Positions 1 to 10,627 of a DNA stretch of 64,000 nt are shown here, piece by piece; positions within the stretch are counted from its first letter, which is position 1, and the number at the start of each line of letters is the position of its first letter. Source of the DNA: Saprospiraceae bacterium. GTDB lineage: Bacteria > Bacteroidota > Bacteroidia > Chitinophagales > Saprospiraceae. Position numbers and translations under genes: made by a program. The notes under the pieces are model-generated. The model was not told the origin of the DNA, searched no databases, and worked only from the letters and a program-made list of their open reading frames with translations. The stretch lies in contig JAHDFP010000001.1 in assembly GCA_020628095.1 (NCBI GenBank), positions 62,001 through 126,000 of the forward strand. Direction: 5' to 3'.

Positions 1-3000
1 CGTATCTGCTGTTGTCAACGTATATGACCCGATAGCATCTAAGGATACTGTAATATCATTAGGTGTACATACAGGAGTCGACGGATCAATAACCTCTATC
101 GTCGTACTACACACATCAGATACGTTACCGCTATCATCAGTTACCGTCACCTCTATTGTCTGCGTGCCTAACTCATCACAATCAAACTGATCCTGAGATA
201 TCGTCGCAGACGCCGCAGCAGAATTACAATTATCAGTGAATGTCGCCAAGAGTTGGTCTACAGTAATCGTAGCATTCACTGGGAATGTCATACCAGGAGC
301 AATCAATGTACAACTTGGATCAAAGTTATCTTCCACTGTAACATCGGTCGTACATGAGGTAGAGTTATTAGCGTTATCCGTTACCGTTGCAGTTACCACC
401 TGTACCGTTCCGATATCAGAACAATCAAACTGATCTATATCTATGCTTGTCGTAATAGGACAATTATCATTAGAGCTTGTCACGATATCTGAGGCCGTGA
501 TCGTTGCCTCACCACTTGCATCTAGATTAACCGTTAAGTTGTTTCTACAGTTAACAGTCGGTGGCGTATTATCTTCTACGATTATCCTTGCATCACATTG
601 TGCCTGAGCTCCAGAACTGGTTGTCACAGTAACATCTACATCTATTGGTTGACCTACATCATCACAATTAATAGGTCCAGCAAAATCTACATCTATCGTA
701 CCATCGCATCCTGCACTACTTCCTGCTGAGATAAGCATTTCGTCCATTGCCGTAATAGTATAAGTACCATTAGCACCTAGCTCTACAGTAAGGTCATTAG
801 CCACACATATAGGATCAGATGGATCGAATATGACTATCGTTGTGCTACATACATCTGAGACATTACCACTATCATCAGTCACAGTGACATTAATAGTCTG
901 AGTTCCTAATTCGTCACAGTCAAAAAGAGTCTGTGAGATATTGGCAGATGCTGCAGCTGTATTACAATTATCTGTGTAGTCTAATAATATCTGATCTAAT
1001 GTAATCATACTGTTAGCTGGAAATTGCATTCCACCTGCTATCAATGAACATGATGGTGCATCCACATCCTCTACCGTCACCTCTACATCACAAGCATCAG
1101 TGTTACCGCAGTCATCAGTTATTACGACATTGACAGTTATAGTAGATCCGGCATCATCACAATCAAATACTAACGGTGCTGCCGTCTGAGACACCACATT
1201 ACAGTTATCCGTTGCAGATGATATAAAATGATCTACATCCAGTTGCATAGGTGCTGTACCTAATGAGATAGTAAAGTCATCTATACAAGTCACTCTTGGG
1301 TCAATATTATCTTCTACTGTTACTCTTGCATTACATCTATCCGTATTTCCACTTTCATCAGTGACTGTAAGTCTTACGGTATTATTTCCTTTATCAGCAC
1401 AAGTAAATGTATCCTCGTCAATAGCCAATGTGACATTGCCACAGGCATCAGATGACCCTCCGTCTACATCAGCCGCCACGATAGTCGCACTACCCGCATT
1501 ATTGATCTCCACAGTTATATCTTGACATACTGCGACAGGAGGATTTTCTTCTTCTATCGTTACGGTCGCCTCACATGTAGAGCTTAAGCCAGAAGCATCT
1601 GTCACTGTAAGTACCACAGTATTAGTACCTAGGTCGCTACAATCAAACTGATCTCTATCTATAGCCAAAGTCAGATTCTCTGTACAATCATCTGTAGAAT
1701 TATCATCTACTCTATCAGGCGTAATCGATACTGTATTATCCGCTCTTAAGTTGATTGTAAAATCTCTACAATTAGCAAAAGGCGGGCTGTTTTCTATGGA
1801 TATCTGGAAGACACAGTCGTCAGTATTACCGGACGCATCTGTTACCGTCAGTGTTGCATTAAATGGATCACAATCTAATGTACCTGGATCTAATCCAGTA
1901 AGATCTATGGACGTATCTACAATACCACAATTATCACTAGAGCTGGTAATAATATTAGCCTCTACGATAACTGGGAATCCATTCTCATCAAAAGTTGTCA
2001 TAATATCCTGGCACTCCACCATCGGATCTACAGGGTCGACTACAGTAACGTTAGTCGTACAAGTAGACGATTGTCCATTACTATCTAATATCGTCAGAGT
2101 GACCACATTACCTGAATTCCCTACTTCATCACAAGTAAATTGATTAACATCAATGCTTGCTGTAATAGTGGAATTATCACATATTGGCTGTGAGCCATTA
2201 TTTATATCATCTACAGTAATAGAAACTGTTCCATCTGTCCCCAATGTCACCTGAAAATCATCGGCAGAACTACATATAGGAGCTAAATCACAACTGATAT
2301 TAATCTCGGCTGGATCATAGTCATCTTCATCATTAGGATTATCAGTACCACCTGTGCTATCATCGGCGATATCATCATCACTACTTAGTTCTGAGCTACT
2401 ACCATCATTAGTATTACCCAGTGGATCATCCTGATCTTCTAAATTATCTGGATTAGTAGCTGCTGTGATCTCTGCATTATTTATTATCTGAGAACCGCTA
2501 AAGCTATCATCTATTGTCAATGTAATAGATGTGAATGCAGATCCCCTTGCAGGAACAGATATTATATTAGTTGTTGCATTACTACCCGATGCTACCCACG
2601 AAGGGTTGGCTGCACTATTAAATACAAGACCCGCAGGGATATAATCTGTCACCTCTACATTAGTCGCACTAACACTTCCTTGATTAAATACAGTAATATC
2701 AAATACTACATCATCTCCAGGACTAAATGGTCCAGGTGTTGCATTAGTATTAATCACCTTAGTCAAGGCTAAATCAAATACGCTAACCGTCAAGCTCTCT
2801 GGATCGTGATCATCTTCGTCTTCTCCGATAGTGCCATCTTCGTTGACCTCATTATTATCTGCCGGTCCGTCGTTATTTACATCCTCATCCGGTGTTGAGT
2901 CTTTATCATTAGGCGGATCATTAGTTGGATCCTGATCATCATCAGCACTGCTGATCTCAGCGAAATTAGTTATCTCCTGAGGCTGACAAGTCGGATCTAT

Positions 3001-6000
3001 TGTAAAGGTAATCTGGACGGTCGTTGCCGTAGAGTCCTCTAATGAGGCAATCGGCGTATTCAGTGTAGCCTGTCCATTACCGTTATCTGTCCAATTGGTA
3101 TCATTAAGTATAAGGCATGCAGGTATGTAATCAACGACATTGATATCGTATGCAAAGACGTTTCCTTGGTTGAATATTTCTATATCATAAGTAATATCGT
3201 CACCTGGCTCATAAGGTCCAGCCGTCGTAAGTACTTTACGTAAGGCCAAATCGAATACTGGGCAAAAGTCCACATCATTATTATCCTGTACATCTATGAC
3301 TGTCTCACAAAAAGCTGTGTTACCAAATTCGTCAGTAACCCATAGCTCTACGATATTAAGGCCCTTATCGTCGCAATCGAAAAATTTCTTATCCTGAAAT
3401 ACATCTTCTGAAAAACTAAGATCTATATCAAATCCACAAATATGCGTACTACTCGCATCTACCATATCCACAGTTATACAAGCCATCTCATCATCAGGAA
3501 TACCATCATTATCAAAATCCATCGGCTCCAAGGCAACACTCAGACCGTTGACACAAGCCGCTGTTGGCGGTTTGTTATTGACGACCTGTATAATTTTGGC
3601 ACAAGTCGTTGTGTTACCGCACAGGTCAGAAAATGACAAAAATGCTACATGCTCTCCTACTGGCACTTTACCAGCAAATGCGAACGTATTAGAACTTCCA
3701 TTATCACTAAATACATTACCATCAGAAAACTCTAATCTTATAGTATTAGAAATACGTCCTGGCTCTGTACAGTCATCCGTCGCAGATACAGTGAAGCTCA
3801 CATCAGCAAACTCACAATCAGCAGTTGCCATGCGCAAGGTATCACAACCAGATACGATTTCTGGTCCGATGACATTAGTAACTTTTATAGTCTGATAATA
3901 CTCTATCGGTGTATAACCAGGATCATCCATTTGACACCAGTCTATGACAGACCATGTTCTGAGTATCTTAAGACAAGCATCAGAGTCAGGTCCAGCAAAA
4001 GTGAACTCTTCATCTGTATACGTTGCACCTATAAGCGAACAAGCATCTATATCCCAAGTCGGGAAGCCATATTGTTCTGGTAAATTTTCTGGTAATAGAT
4101 CACCAGAATTACAGCCTTGGTCTGTAAAGTAATCTTCTGGAAAATCTACAGAAGACAAGTCAAATACATCTCTATTCTCCAATGATATTATTTGCGTACA
4201 GAAAGATGTATCATTATCATCCCATGCTGCAAATCTTCGATAGATCATACCTTGTCCACAAGAGTTGACACCTTCCTCCACAGTCGTCAGCATCTCCACA
4301 CTACATACATCACTTGCTGTCGCCTCACCAAATTCAGAAAGATCATTTATATCAAATACATAATCACAGTCTATAGATAAGTCTGGTGGACATGTAATTT
4401 CTGGAGCTATTTTATCTTGTACGTCTACATTGACCATGCAGTCGTTATATAATCCAAAATAATCTACCACACGGAATACGACCATCTGATCTTCTGCCAC
4501 ATCTTCACAGCAGAAATGTACCTCATCACTGAAACCACAAGGATCAGATATTTCCATTACAAACTGTGCCTCTGTCGTATTACCATTGACCACAACCCAA
4601 TTTCCATTCTCATCAGTAATAACACTAGATCCAGCATTACCTGGCGTACCACCTAACCACTTATTGAAGTTAGGCTCTAAGTGATTGACCCAAGTAAATT
4701 GAGTCGGGTGACCTTTATCAGATAAACCAATATAGTAAGTCGTTCCACTACCTAATTCTCTCACTTTCTCATCTACCCAGTTACACTCTGCCGCCGTCTC
4801 AAAAGTTGCTATCATTCCACCATGAGCTGTAGAATACTGGAAGGATTTATTTCCATGTGTTTTGTAATCGGATAAGTAATAATATCTACCTGATCTCTCA
4901 CCTAAGTATGTAAAATCGTCAAATGTCGGAACTGGACAATCAGTACATGTATTGACCATTTTTCTAACGAGAAACTTATGCATCGCACAATCGTCATAAC
5001 TTCCATCATCAAAAGTATAAGCAAACGCCTTAGCCTTGCCATCTGATCTTAGCGATACAGAAGTATGCTCATCACAGATTGCAACAGGGGCCACATTGTC
5101 AGAGACAACCACGTTCACCTCACAGGTTGTCAAATTTCCGCAGGCATCATATACGTTATACTTTACAGAATTAGTTCCTGATGCCATCGTAACAGAAGGA
5201 GCCGTCTGCACGTCAAAGTCTATCCCATGACTATAAGAAAAATCAATCTGGAAATTATTAGTACAATCGTCTACCACAGTCGGCAATGGTATAGTCACCG
5301 TCCTTTGACAACCAGGTGTACCGTCTGCATTAACCGTAAGGTCCGCAGGGCATGTGACTGTCGGTGGCGTAAGATCGCCAATCTCTATGACTTGTACATA
5401 GTTGATTAGCATTCCATCAGAGCACCAGTTTTCATATATTGTCCATGTTCTCATGATCTTCTTAATACATCCGAACTCCGCTACTACAAAATCATCATAG
5501 TCCACATATAGCTCACAATAAAAATCACCGAATGGATAAAGACCTAATCCATCTAAGGTAGGAACTCCCGTGATAGACGTCTTAGGATAGCCTGTCTTAT
5601 TATAAATAGAATCATGGCAAGTCAGATTAGTCATATCTCTAATAAGCAAAGAATCTGGCCATACTATCATAGAAGAATCTATTGGAACTCTTCTTAGTTT
5701 TATTTCTTGTTCGCAAGGATCTGACACATTACCGTATCCATCCTTCGCTACATAAGTTCTGTTAACCTGCTTTATAAAATCAGGGTCGCACTCTAGGACA
5801 GTAGTTGTTTCGTTGATAAGCTCGTACTCTGCCGTAGAACAGTTATCATAGACTAACGGCTCATAAGTATGCGCCTGCCAGCAGAACATTTCTATATCTT
5901 CACATTGGATAGTTGGTGCGAGTTTATCTTCTATATTGACAAAGGACCAACAAGAATTACCATCACAAGGATTGACAACTTTGACCATAAGTCTTTCCCA

Positions 6001-9000
6001 TAGATAATCCTCAGTCACTAAGTTATTAGGAATAGGATCGCCGTGATGATCCATCACCATAAGTTGGTAATTGACTCCTGAGATAATAGGCGATGTCAAG
6101 AAGGTCTCTGGCTGTAAGACTGTACGACAATCATTACCGAGTGATACATTCACCTCATGTAAGCAACTCATAGGTCCAGCGTTCATTCCTATATTGACAC
6201 TGGTTACTGCTGGTGCAACACATCCAGTGACACAACTTGGCGTCATTGTTATCGTATGTGGACCACCTATAGAACTATCCCATGCTATTGTAACACATGC
6301 ACCTGTAGATCCACCGACGATAGACCCACCTGATGATAAGGACCAATTATATGCCGTACATCCTGCAATAGGATCTATACAATAGGTAAACTCTGATCCA
6401 CCGCATACCGCCGTGAGTCCATCACTCTTGATAACTGGATCAGCATATACGCAGTTACTTCCGCCGCCAGATACTTGTAAGAAAGCTCCTTGGCCATTAG
6501 TTACTCTGAGAGTATAATCTGTATCATCTATAACAATTCCCGCCAGATGATACTCGCTTACGCCATCTGCTAAGACGACCTCTGTCAATGTAACGCCACC
6601 GCTTCCTGTAACATAAGGTGTCGGCATAGCTGGTGGAGCCGCACTCGTTGTACTAAATAAGTTAATTACATAATCTATATACCATGTCATACCCGATGGA
6701 GCAGTAACCACCACAGTCTCGTCAAACTGTCCATCGAATTGATTGGTTGCATTATTCTTACAGACACATGGGTCTCCTATTTCTATAGTTGCAGTATATA
6801 TACCTTCTGGGTCATGATCGTCTTCGTCATCTACACCTGTACCCAAGAGAAAGTCATCTGTAAATGATCCCATAAGACCACCTAAATCATTGAGCATATC
6901 CTTATCAGGAGTAGAATCTACATCAAGCCCACTCACATTAACACCATTCATATCTATAACCTGTCCTATCTCGGCATAGTTAATAACGAATCCAGGCTTG
7001 ACCGCTTCTTCTATTATTACTGTAATGTAATCGAGATGCACTTCACCAGCACCAAGTCCTTCTGGGAAATTTACGTTTTTGTAGAATGTTCTCTGAGTTG
7101 GATCAGATGGCTCTATTGTCCAGCTATCATCTGCTATGGTCATACCTTCTGGTAGATAATCCATAATCATTACCGACGATACTGCAGTCGATCCCTGATT
7201 GTGTAATTGTATCTCAAACACTACCTCATCACCAGCTACGGCGAATTCTGTATCTGTAGATTTGATCAAGGCCAAATCAAACATCCTGACGCTAACATAA
7301 GCGGGATCACTATCATCTTCGTCTATCGTACCGTCATCATCTATGTTATCATCCGTTGTAGCATCTCCGTTATCATTACCAAAATCATCATCAGGTGTAG
7401 AATCAAAGTCAACCGCGGCAATGGCCTTAGCAGAACTAAAGTTTGAAATTTCTGCATAGACTACAATTTCTCCTGATTCTGAGAAAGAGTTGATATCAAA
7501 CTCTATTGAGTAAGTCTGTTGCTCACCCGGTGCTAGGTTTTGCTCTGATCTCATAGAGATAACATTGAGACCTGATAGATTCCAATCTGGATTAGCCGCT
7601 GCATTATAGTTCAATGATCCAGGGAATAGTGCTGATATATCAAAAGAATTAGCCGCTACATTACCCTGATTGAATACTGTTATATCAAAAGTGACTATAT
7701 CATTGACATCATAAGATGCTTTAGGTCTTACTGTATTTCTAAGAGCTAGGTCAAATACACATATCTCCTCATGGTCATGGTCGTCTTCGTCCATCGAGCC
7801 ATCATTAGAGATCATATCATTGGTCTCCTTATCACCGTTGTCATTATTAGGAATATCATCTGGTGTAGAATCTACATCTTCTGCTGGCCTACCGTTATTA
7901 TCAGTAGCTGCGCTTATTTCAGCATAGTTTATATAATCAGCAACATTGGCTGAGCCTACAACTGACAAAAAGATATTGACATCTGTAGATTGTCCAGGAG
8001 CTAGTGTTGCATTTATAGTTCTGCTGAGTGTACCATTATCATTAGTCCAGCCTGTATTATTTGCAGCACTAAAGGCAAATGCTGGTGTGAGATAATCTAC
8101 TATCTCGAAATTACTTGCCGTAACATTTCCTTGATTGAATACTTCTATATTAAATTCTACAAGATCACCTTTTTTGATCTGACCAGAACTGGCTAAAGTC
8201 TTACGCAATGCCAAGTCAAATTCGTTAGAAGAAACCAATCCTATATCAAAAGTAGGATTCAATCCATAAGAGGTCGTGGCCTCTATAGAAGGAAAGTCAA
8301 GGCAAGGAGAAGCATTACCCAGATTAGAATTGAGCTGTGCATTACTGGAGGATACAGTAGCAGAATATAGATTACCGTTAATAAGGTAAGCTGCGTTATC
8401 TGCATCGTATACATCAGAAGAAATAGCTACATAATATGTCGCATTACTAGGAAGATTATTAAAATAGTATTGACCCTTTGTATTTGTACTTGTGGTCGCA
8501 ACGACATTACAGTCTCTATCATATAAGGTTATGTCGAGATTAGAGACAGGTGTCTCTCCTGCATCTTGTACTCCATTTTCGTTTTCGTCTATCCATACGA
8601 AGTTACCTATAGAACTTCCCGTAGAACCACAGCCAGCAATTATGTCACCGAAACCCGTGGCCTTACCGAAATAAGTCGTCAGGTTTCTATTATATAATTC
8701 TTTAGAAGATATTTTAGATCCATCTTCTGTGCTATATCTATGTAAACCTCCAGAATAAGTATTAAATCCTGGATCAAATACAGAACTTATCACTTCGTCA
8801 GTACCTGGTACGATAAGGATAGATCCTATAGCCACCTCAGGGTGTACCTCTGGGTTAGCAGGGAAGAAATCATCTCCAAAGAACTCTCCACCGCCTGGTC
8901 CATAACCATTAGTATAACCTACACCATTCTTATTACCTGCCTGACCGTTATTCTCTAGCTCCCATGAGCCATTGACATTGGCGACATATAATATATCACC

Positions 9001-10257
9001 GAATTGGTCGTCCAACCTAGAATCAGATATATCATGACAAAATCTATGACCAATTCTATCTGATACACCTAACACCATATCTCCATCACTTGTAAAATCT
9101 ATATCTGTTAACCACTGTGATCTTTGTTTCCAATCTGGCGTATCATTCCAGTGACCACCAGCAAAATCAGTACTGAACTCTAAACTAAAGTTGCCAGAAG
9201 AAGGCGTCATCCTATAGACGTGCATAGAAGTCTCTACATCATTAAGGCTTGTCTCGGCTGTACAAGTGACACCAACATAGAGTGATCCGTTATGGAATTT
9301 TAGTGCGAAAGGTCTGTAATCATTGTAAGAGCATTCCGGATTAGGAATATTGAATGATTGTGTCGTACGCGCACTAATATTATTAAGATCTATACTTACG
9401 ACAGATCTATTATATAAATTGACTACATAGAGGTACTCCGCATTATCATCTATAGCTATGGCGCCATTGCCTATCTTTCCAGCCTGCACGCCATACTCGC
9501 AATCTGAGGCATTCGTTACGCTCAGACTACCGACTGTCTGCCCCAGAGCAGATAATCTGGTGAGCATGCTCGTTGTACCTGTAGTAGGATTAGTAGTATA
9601 TATGGCACTATGACCTCCTGTGCCTAGATCAGAATTCTGCTTGACAAAAGCGGAAGAGTATATTTCGTTAGTCTTATTATTATAAGCTAATCCCCATACA
9701 CTACCTGTTTCTTGTTGAGTGGCATATACATTGACAGATGATGCCGTATTGAAGTTGTTGGTGAGACCTATAATAGTCTCTTGCCCAGGATCGCCCGATA
9801 CTCCGCTATTGACGAAACAACTCAGAAATATCTCTGTCTCTCTATCGCAATTATCTGTCGACGAGAGCAGACCAATGTTGGCATCGCAATATGGAGACGT
9901 GACCCTTTGCACATCTGATCCATTATGAATACCACTGTCGGATATGTGCATATCCGCATCAAAAACAACCATATATTGGCTGCCATCGGTAAGTCCAGAA
10001 AATTGGTATGCCCCCTGACCATCAGTTATACCCTGATTAACTAATCGACCATCGGCATTGTAAAGTCTGACTATAACACCTGAAAGTTTGGTTTCCACAG
10101 TACCACCGTGGATTCCATCATTGTTGATGTCATCAAAGGCAAATCCAGATACAATTCCTGAATTGCATTGAGCATGGACATCGGCAAGAAATAAAAGGGA
10201 CAATGCTATGATAGAAATGAAATTACATAGCACAAAAACAATCTTAGTTTTTCTCAT
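1..10257 (-). CDS. Giant secreted repeat protein (SdrD-like, DUF11, C-type-lectin-like and HYR/Ig-like domains), C-terminus beyond window
   Basis: One open minus-strand frame of 3419 codons runs from an ATG at 10257 to the left edge with no stop, so the protein is partial. It opens with a signal peptide (MRKTKIVFVLC..., hydrophobic core, cleavage near VHAQ). Domains by rough residue: SdrD_B-like carboxypeptidase-type fold 35-110; a propeller-like region 110-540; a second SdrD_B-like fold 550-660; DUF11 repeats beginning FDLAL near 678, 833, 992, 2333 and 2490, each ending in an Asp-rich STPD...DEDD spacer; a PKD-like segment 1270-1345; HYR-like modules with DxxxPxxxCP and DACGN motifs; a C-type-lectin-like domain 1777-1899; and at least nine roughly 80-residue HYR/Ig repeats from about 2660 onward. 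Such proteins act as surface adhesins or matrix components. A T9SS C-terminal signal is expected beyond the edge but is not visible. Confidence is high for the reading frame and low for the exact role. Confidence 0.9.
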   Translation of the reverse strand, partial: MRKTKIVFVLCNFISIIALSLLFLADVHAQCNSGIVSGFAFDDINNDGIHGGTVETKLSGVIVRLYNADGRLVNQGITDGQGAYQFSGLTDGSQYMVVFDADMHISDSGIHNGSDVQRVTSPYCDANIGLLSSTDNCDRETEIFLSCFVNSGVSGDPGQETIIGLTNNFNTASSVNVYATQQETGSVWGLAYNNKTNEIYSSAFVKQNSDLGTGGHSAIYTTNPTTGTTSMLTRLSALGQTVGSLSVTNASDCEYGVQAGKIGNGAIAIDDNAEYLYVVNLYNRSVVSIDLNNISARTTQSFNIPNPECSYNDYRPFALKFHNGSLYVGVTCTAETSLNDVETSMHVYRMTPSSGNFSLEFSTDFAGGHWNDTPDWKQRSQWLTDIDFTSDGDMVLGVSDRIGHRFCHDISDSRLDDQFGDILYVANVNGSWELENNGQAGNKNGVGYTNGYGPGGGEFFGDDFFPANPEVHPEVAIGSILIVPGTDEVISSVFDPGFNTYSGGLHRYSTEDGSKISSKELYNRNLTTYFGKATGFGDIIAGCGSTGSSIGNFVWIDENENGVQDAGETPVSNLDITLYDRDCNVVATTSTNTKGQYYFNNLPSNATYYVAISSDVYDADNAAYLINGNLYSATVSSSNAQLNSNLGNASPCLDFPSIEATTSYGLNPTFDIGLVSSNEFDLALRKTLASSGQIKKGDLVEFNIEVFNQGNVTASNFEIVDYLTPAFAFSAANNTGWTNDNGTLSRTINATLAPGQSTDVNIFLSVVGSANVADYINYAEISAATDNNGRPAEDVDSTPDDIPNNDNGDKETNDMISNDGSMDEDDHDHEEICVFDLALRNTVRPKASYDVNDIVTFDITVFNQGNVAANSFDISALFPGSLNYNAAANPDWNLSGLNVISMRSEQNLAPGEQQTYSIEFDINSFSESGEIVVYAEISNFSSAKAIAAVDFDSTPDDDFGNDNGDATTDDNIDDDGTIDEDDSDPAYVSVRMFDLALIKSTDTEFAVAGDEVVFEIQLHNQGSTAVSSVMIMDYLPEGMTIADDSWTIEPSDPTQRTFYKNVNFPEGLGAGEVHLDYITVIIEEAVKPGFVINYAEIGQVIDMNGVNVSGLDVDSTPDKDMLNDLGGLMGSFTDDFLLGTGVDDEDDHDPEGIYTATIEIGDPCVCKNNATNQFDGQFDETVVVTAPSGMTWYIDYVINLFSTTSAAPPAMPTPYVTGSGGVTLTEVVLADGVSEYHLAGIVIDDTDYTLRVTNGQGAFLQVSGGGSNCVYADPVIKSDGLTAVCGGSEFTYCIDPIAGCTAYNWSLSSGGSIVGGSTGACVTIAWDSSIGGPHTITMTPSCVTGCVAPAVTSVNIGMNAGPMSCLHEVNVSLGNDCRTVLQPETFLTSPIISGVNYQLMVMDHHGDPIPNNLVTEDYLWERLMVKVVNPCDGNSCWSFVNIEDKLAPTIQCEDIEMFCWQAHTYEPLVYDNCSTAEYELINETTTVLECDPDFIKQVNRTYVAKDGYGNVSDPCEQEIKLRRVPIDSSMIVWPDSLLIRDMTNLTCHDSIYNKTGYPKTSITGVPTLDGLGLYPFGDFYCELYVDYDDFVVAEFGCIKKIMRTWTIYENWCSDGMLINYVQVIEIGDLTPPTVTCPADLTVNADGTPGCQRTVTIPLPTVVDDCTNNFQIDFSYSHGIDFDVQTAPSVTMASGTNSVKYNVYDACGNLTTCEVNVVVSDNVAPVAICDEHTSVSLRSDGKAKAFAYTFDDGSYDDCAMHKFLVRKMVNTCTDCPVPTFDDFTYLGERSGRYYYLSDYKTHGNKSFQYSTAHGGMIATFETAAECNWVDEKVRELGSGTTYYIGLSDKGHPTQFTWVNHLEPNFNKWLGGTPGNAGSSVITDENGNWVVVNGNTTEAQFVMEISDPCGFSDEVHFCCEDVAEDQMVVFRVVDYFGLYNDCMVNVDVQDKIAPEITCPPDLSIDCDYVFDINDLSEFGEATASDVCSVEMLTTVEEGVNSCGQGMIYRRFAAWDDNDTSFCTQIISLENRDVFDLSSVDFPEDYFTDQGCNSGDLLPENLPEQYGFPTWDIDACSLIGATYTDEEFTFAGPDSDACLKILRTWSVIDWCQMDDPGYTPIEYYQTIKVTNVIGPEIVSGCDTLRMATADCEFADVSFTVSATDDCTEPGRISNTIRLEFSDGNVFSDNGSSNTFAFAGKVPVGEHVAFLSFSDLCGNTTTCAKIIQVVNNKPPTAACVNGLSVALEPMDFDNDGIPDDEMACITVDMVDASSTHICGFDIDLSFSEDVFQDKKFFDCDDKGLNIVELWVTDEFGNTAFCETVIDVQDNNDVDFCPVFDLALRKVLTTAGPYEPGDDITYDIEIFNQGNVFAYDINVVDYIPACLILNDTNWTDNGNGQATLNTPIASLEDSTATTVQITFTIDPTCQPQEITNFAEISSADDDQDPTNDPPNDKDSTPDEDVNNDGPADNNEVNEDGTIGEDEDDHDPESLTVSVFDLALTKVINTNATPGPFSPGDDVVFDITVFNQGSVSATNVEVTDYIPAGLVFNSAANPSWVASGSNATTNIISVPARGSAFTSITLTIDDSFSGSQIINNAEITAATNPDNLEDQDDPLGNTNDGSSSELSSDDDIADDSTGGTDNPNDEDDYDPAEINISCDLAPICSSADDFQVTLGTDGTVSITVDDINNGSQPICDNSTITASIDVNQFTCDEVGNSGNVVTLTILDSNGQSSTCTTNVTVVDPVDPMVECQDIMTTFDENGFPVIVEANIITSSSDNCGIVDTSIDLTGLDPGTLDCDPFNATLTVTDASGNTDDCVFQISIENSPPFANCRDFTINLRADNTVSITPDRVDDNSTDDCTENLTLAIDRDQFDCSDLGTNTVVLTVTDASGLSSTCEATVTIEEENPPVAVCQDITVEINNAGSATIVAADVDGGSSDACGNVTLAIDEDTFTCADKGNNTVRLTVTDESGNTDRCNARVTVEDNIDPRVTCIDDFTISLGTAPMQLDVDHFISSATDNCNVVSQTAAPLVFDCDDAGSTITVNVVITDDCGNTDACDVEVTVEDVDAPSCSLIAGGMQFPANSMITLDQILLDYTDNCNTAAASANISQTLFDCDELGTQTINVTVTDDSGNVSDVCSTTIVIFDPSDPICVANDLTVELGANGTYTITAMDEMLISAGSSAGCDGTIDVDFAGPINCDDVGQPIDVDVTVTTSSGAQAQCDARIIVEDNTPPTVNCRNNLTVNLDASGEATITASDIVTSSNDNCPITTSIDIDQFDCSDIGTVQVVTATVTDNANNSTSCTTDVTVEDNFDPSCTLIAPGMTFPVNATITVDQLLATFTDNCNSAAASATISQDQFDCDELGTQTIEVTVTDDSGNVSDVCSTTIEVIDPSTPVCTPNDITVSLDAIGSYTLTTADT

Positions 10258-10627
10258 TACAGACCTCTGTTTCGTAAAAATTCGAGTTCAATTAAATAAT
10301 GACATAACTAACTAGCTACATAGCTGTAGACCAGTATGTTATATACATACTTACTGTAATGGGTGGGAATGAACTCGGTTTTTGGAATAAAACAGCTTCG
10401 GTTTTTAGGTCTGTGTAATAGAAAAAATGTTTTTACATATTACAACAAGGACAAATATATAAACAATTATCAAATACCAATCTATATATTATAGATTTTT
10501 ATAATGTGTAATAATTATTAACATATTAAATAATTTATAATACATAATCTCACTCTCTTATTAGGTCCAATCTATAGGGCAATAAGTTATATTAGCGCAT
10601 TGACATGACTAAAACTGCCATAGCCTG
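10258..10627. other. A+T-rich divergent intergenic region
   Basis: This 370-bp gap separates the giant minus-strand surface-protein gene from the plus-strand kbl operon. It must hold both promoters. No RNA gene, ORF or repeat was recognised apart from the promoter-like element listed separately. A+T content rises sharply between about 10430 and 10560. Confidence 0.6.
10452..10480 (-). promoter_or_regulatory. Candidate Bacteroidota promoter for the giant surface-protein gene
   Basis: On the minus strand TATATTTG (10459-10452) matches the Bacteroidota -7 consensus TAnnTTTG. A TTG (10480-10478) lies 18 bases upstream, matching the -33 element. The implied 5' leader is just under 200 bases. The match is by eye only. 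Confidence 0.35.

Noticed and set aside
1-2300. Regular repeats suggestive of a CRISPR array or satellite DNA
   Set aside because: The periodicity is about 240 bases, in coding phase, and translates into HYR/Ig-like modules; there are no short direct repeats with unique spacers.
236-10022. Many short plus-strand frames (and one on minus at 9822-10022) across the first 10 kb
   Set aside because: All lie opposite or out of phase with the single long minus-strand frame, which has clear protein domains throughout. They are shadows of the repeat-rich gene.
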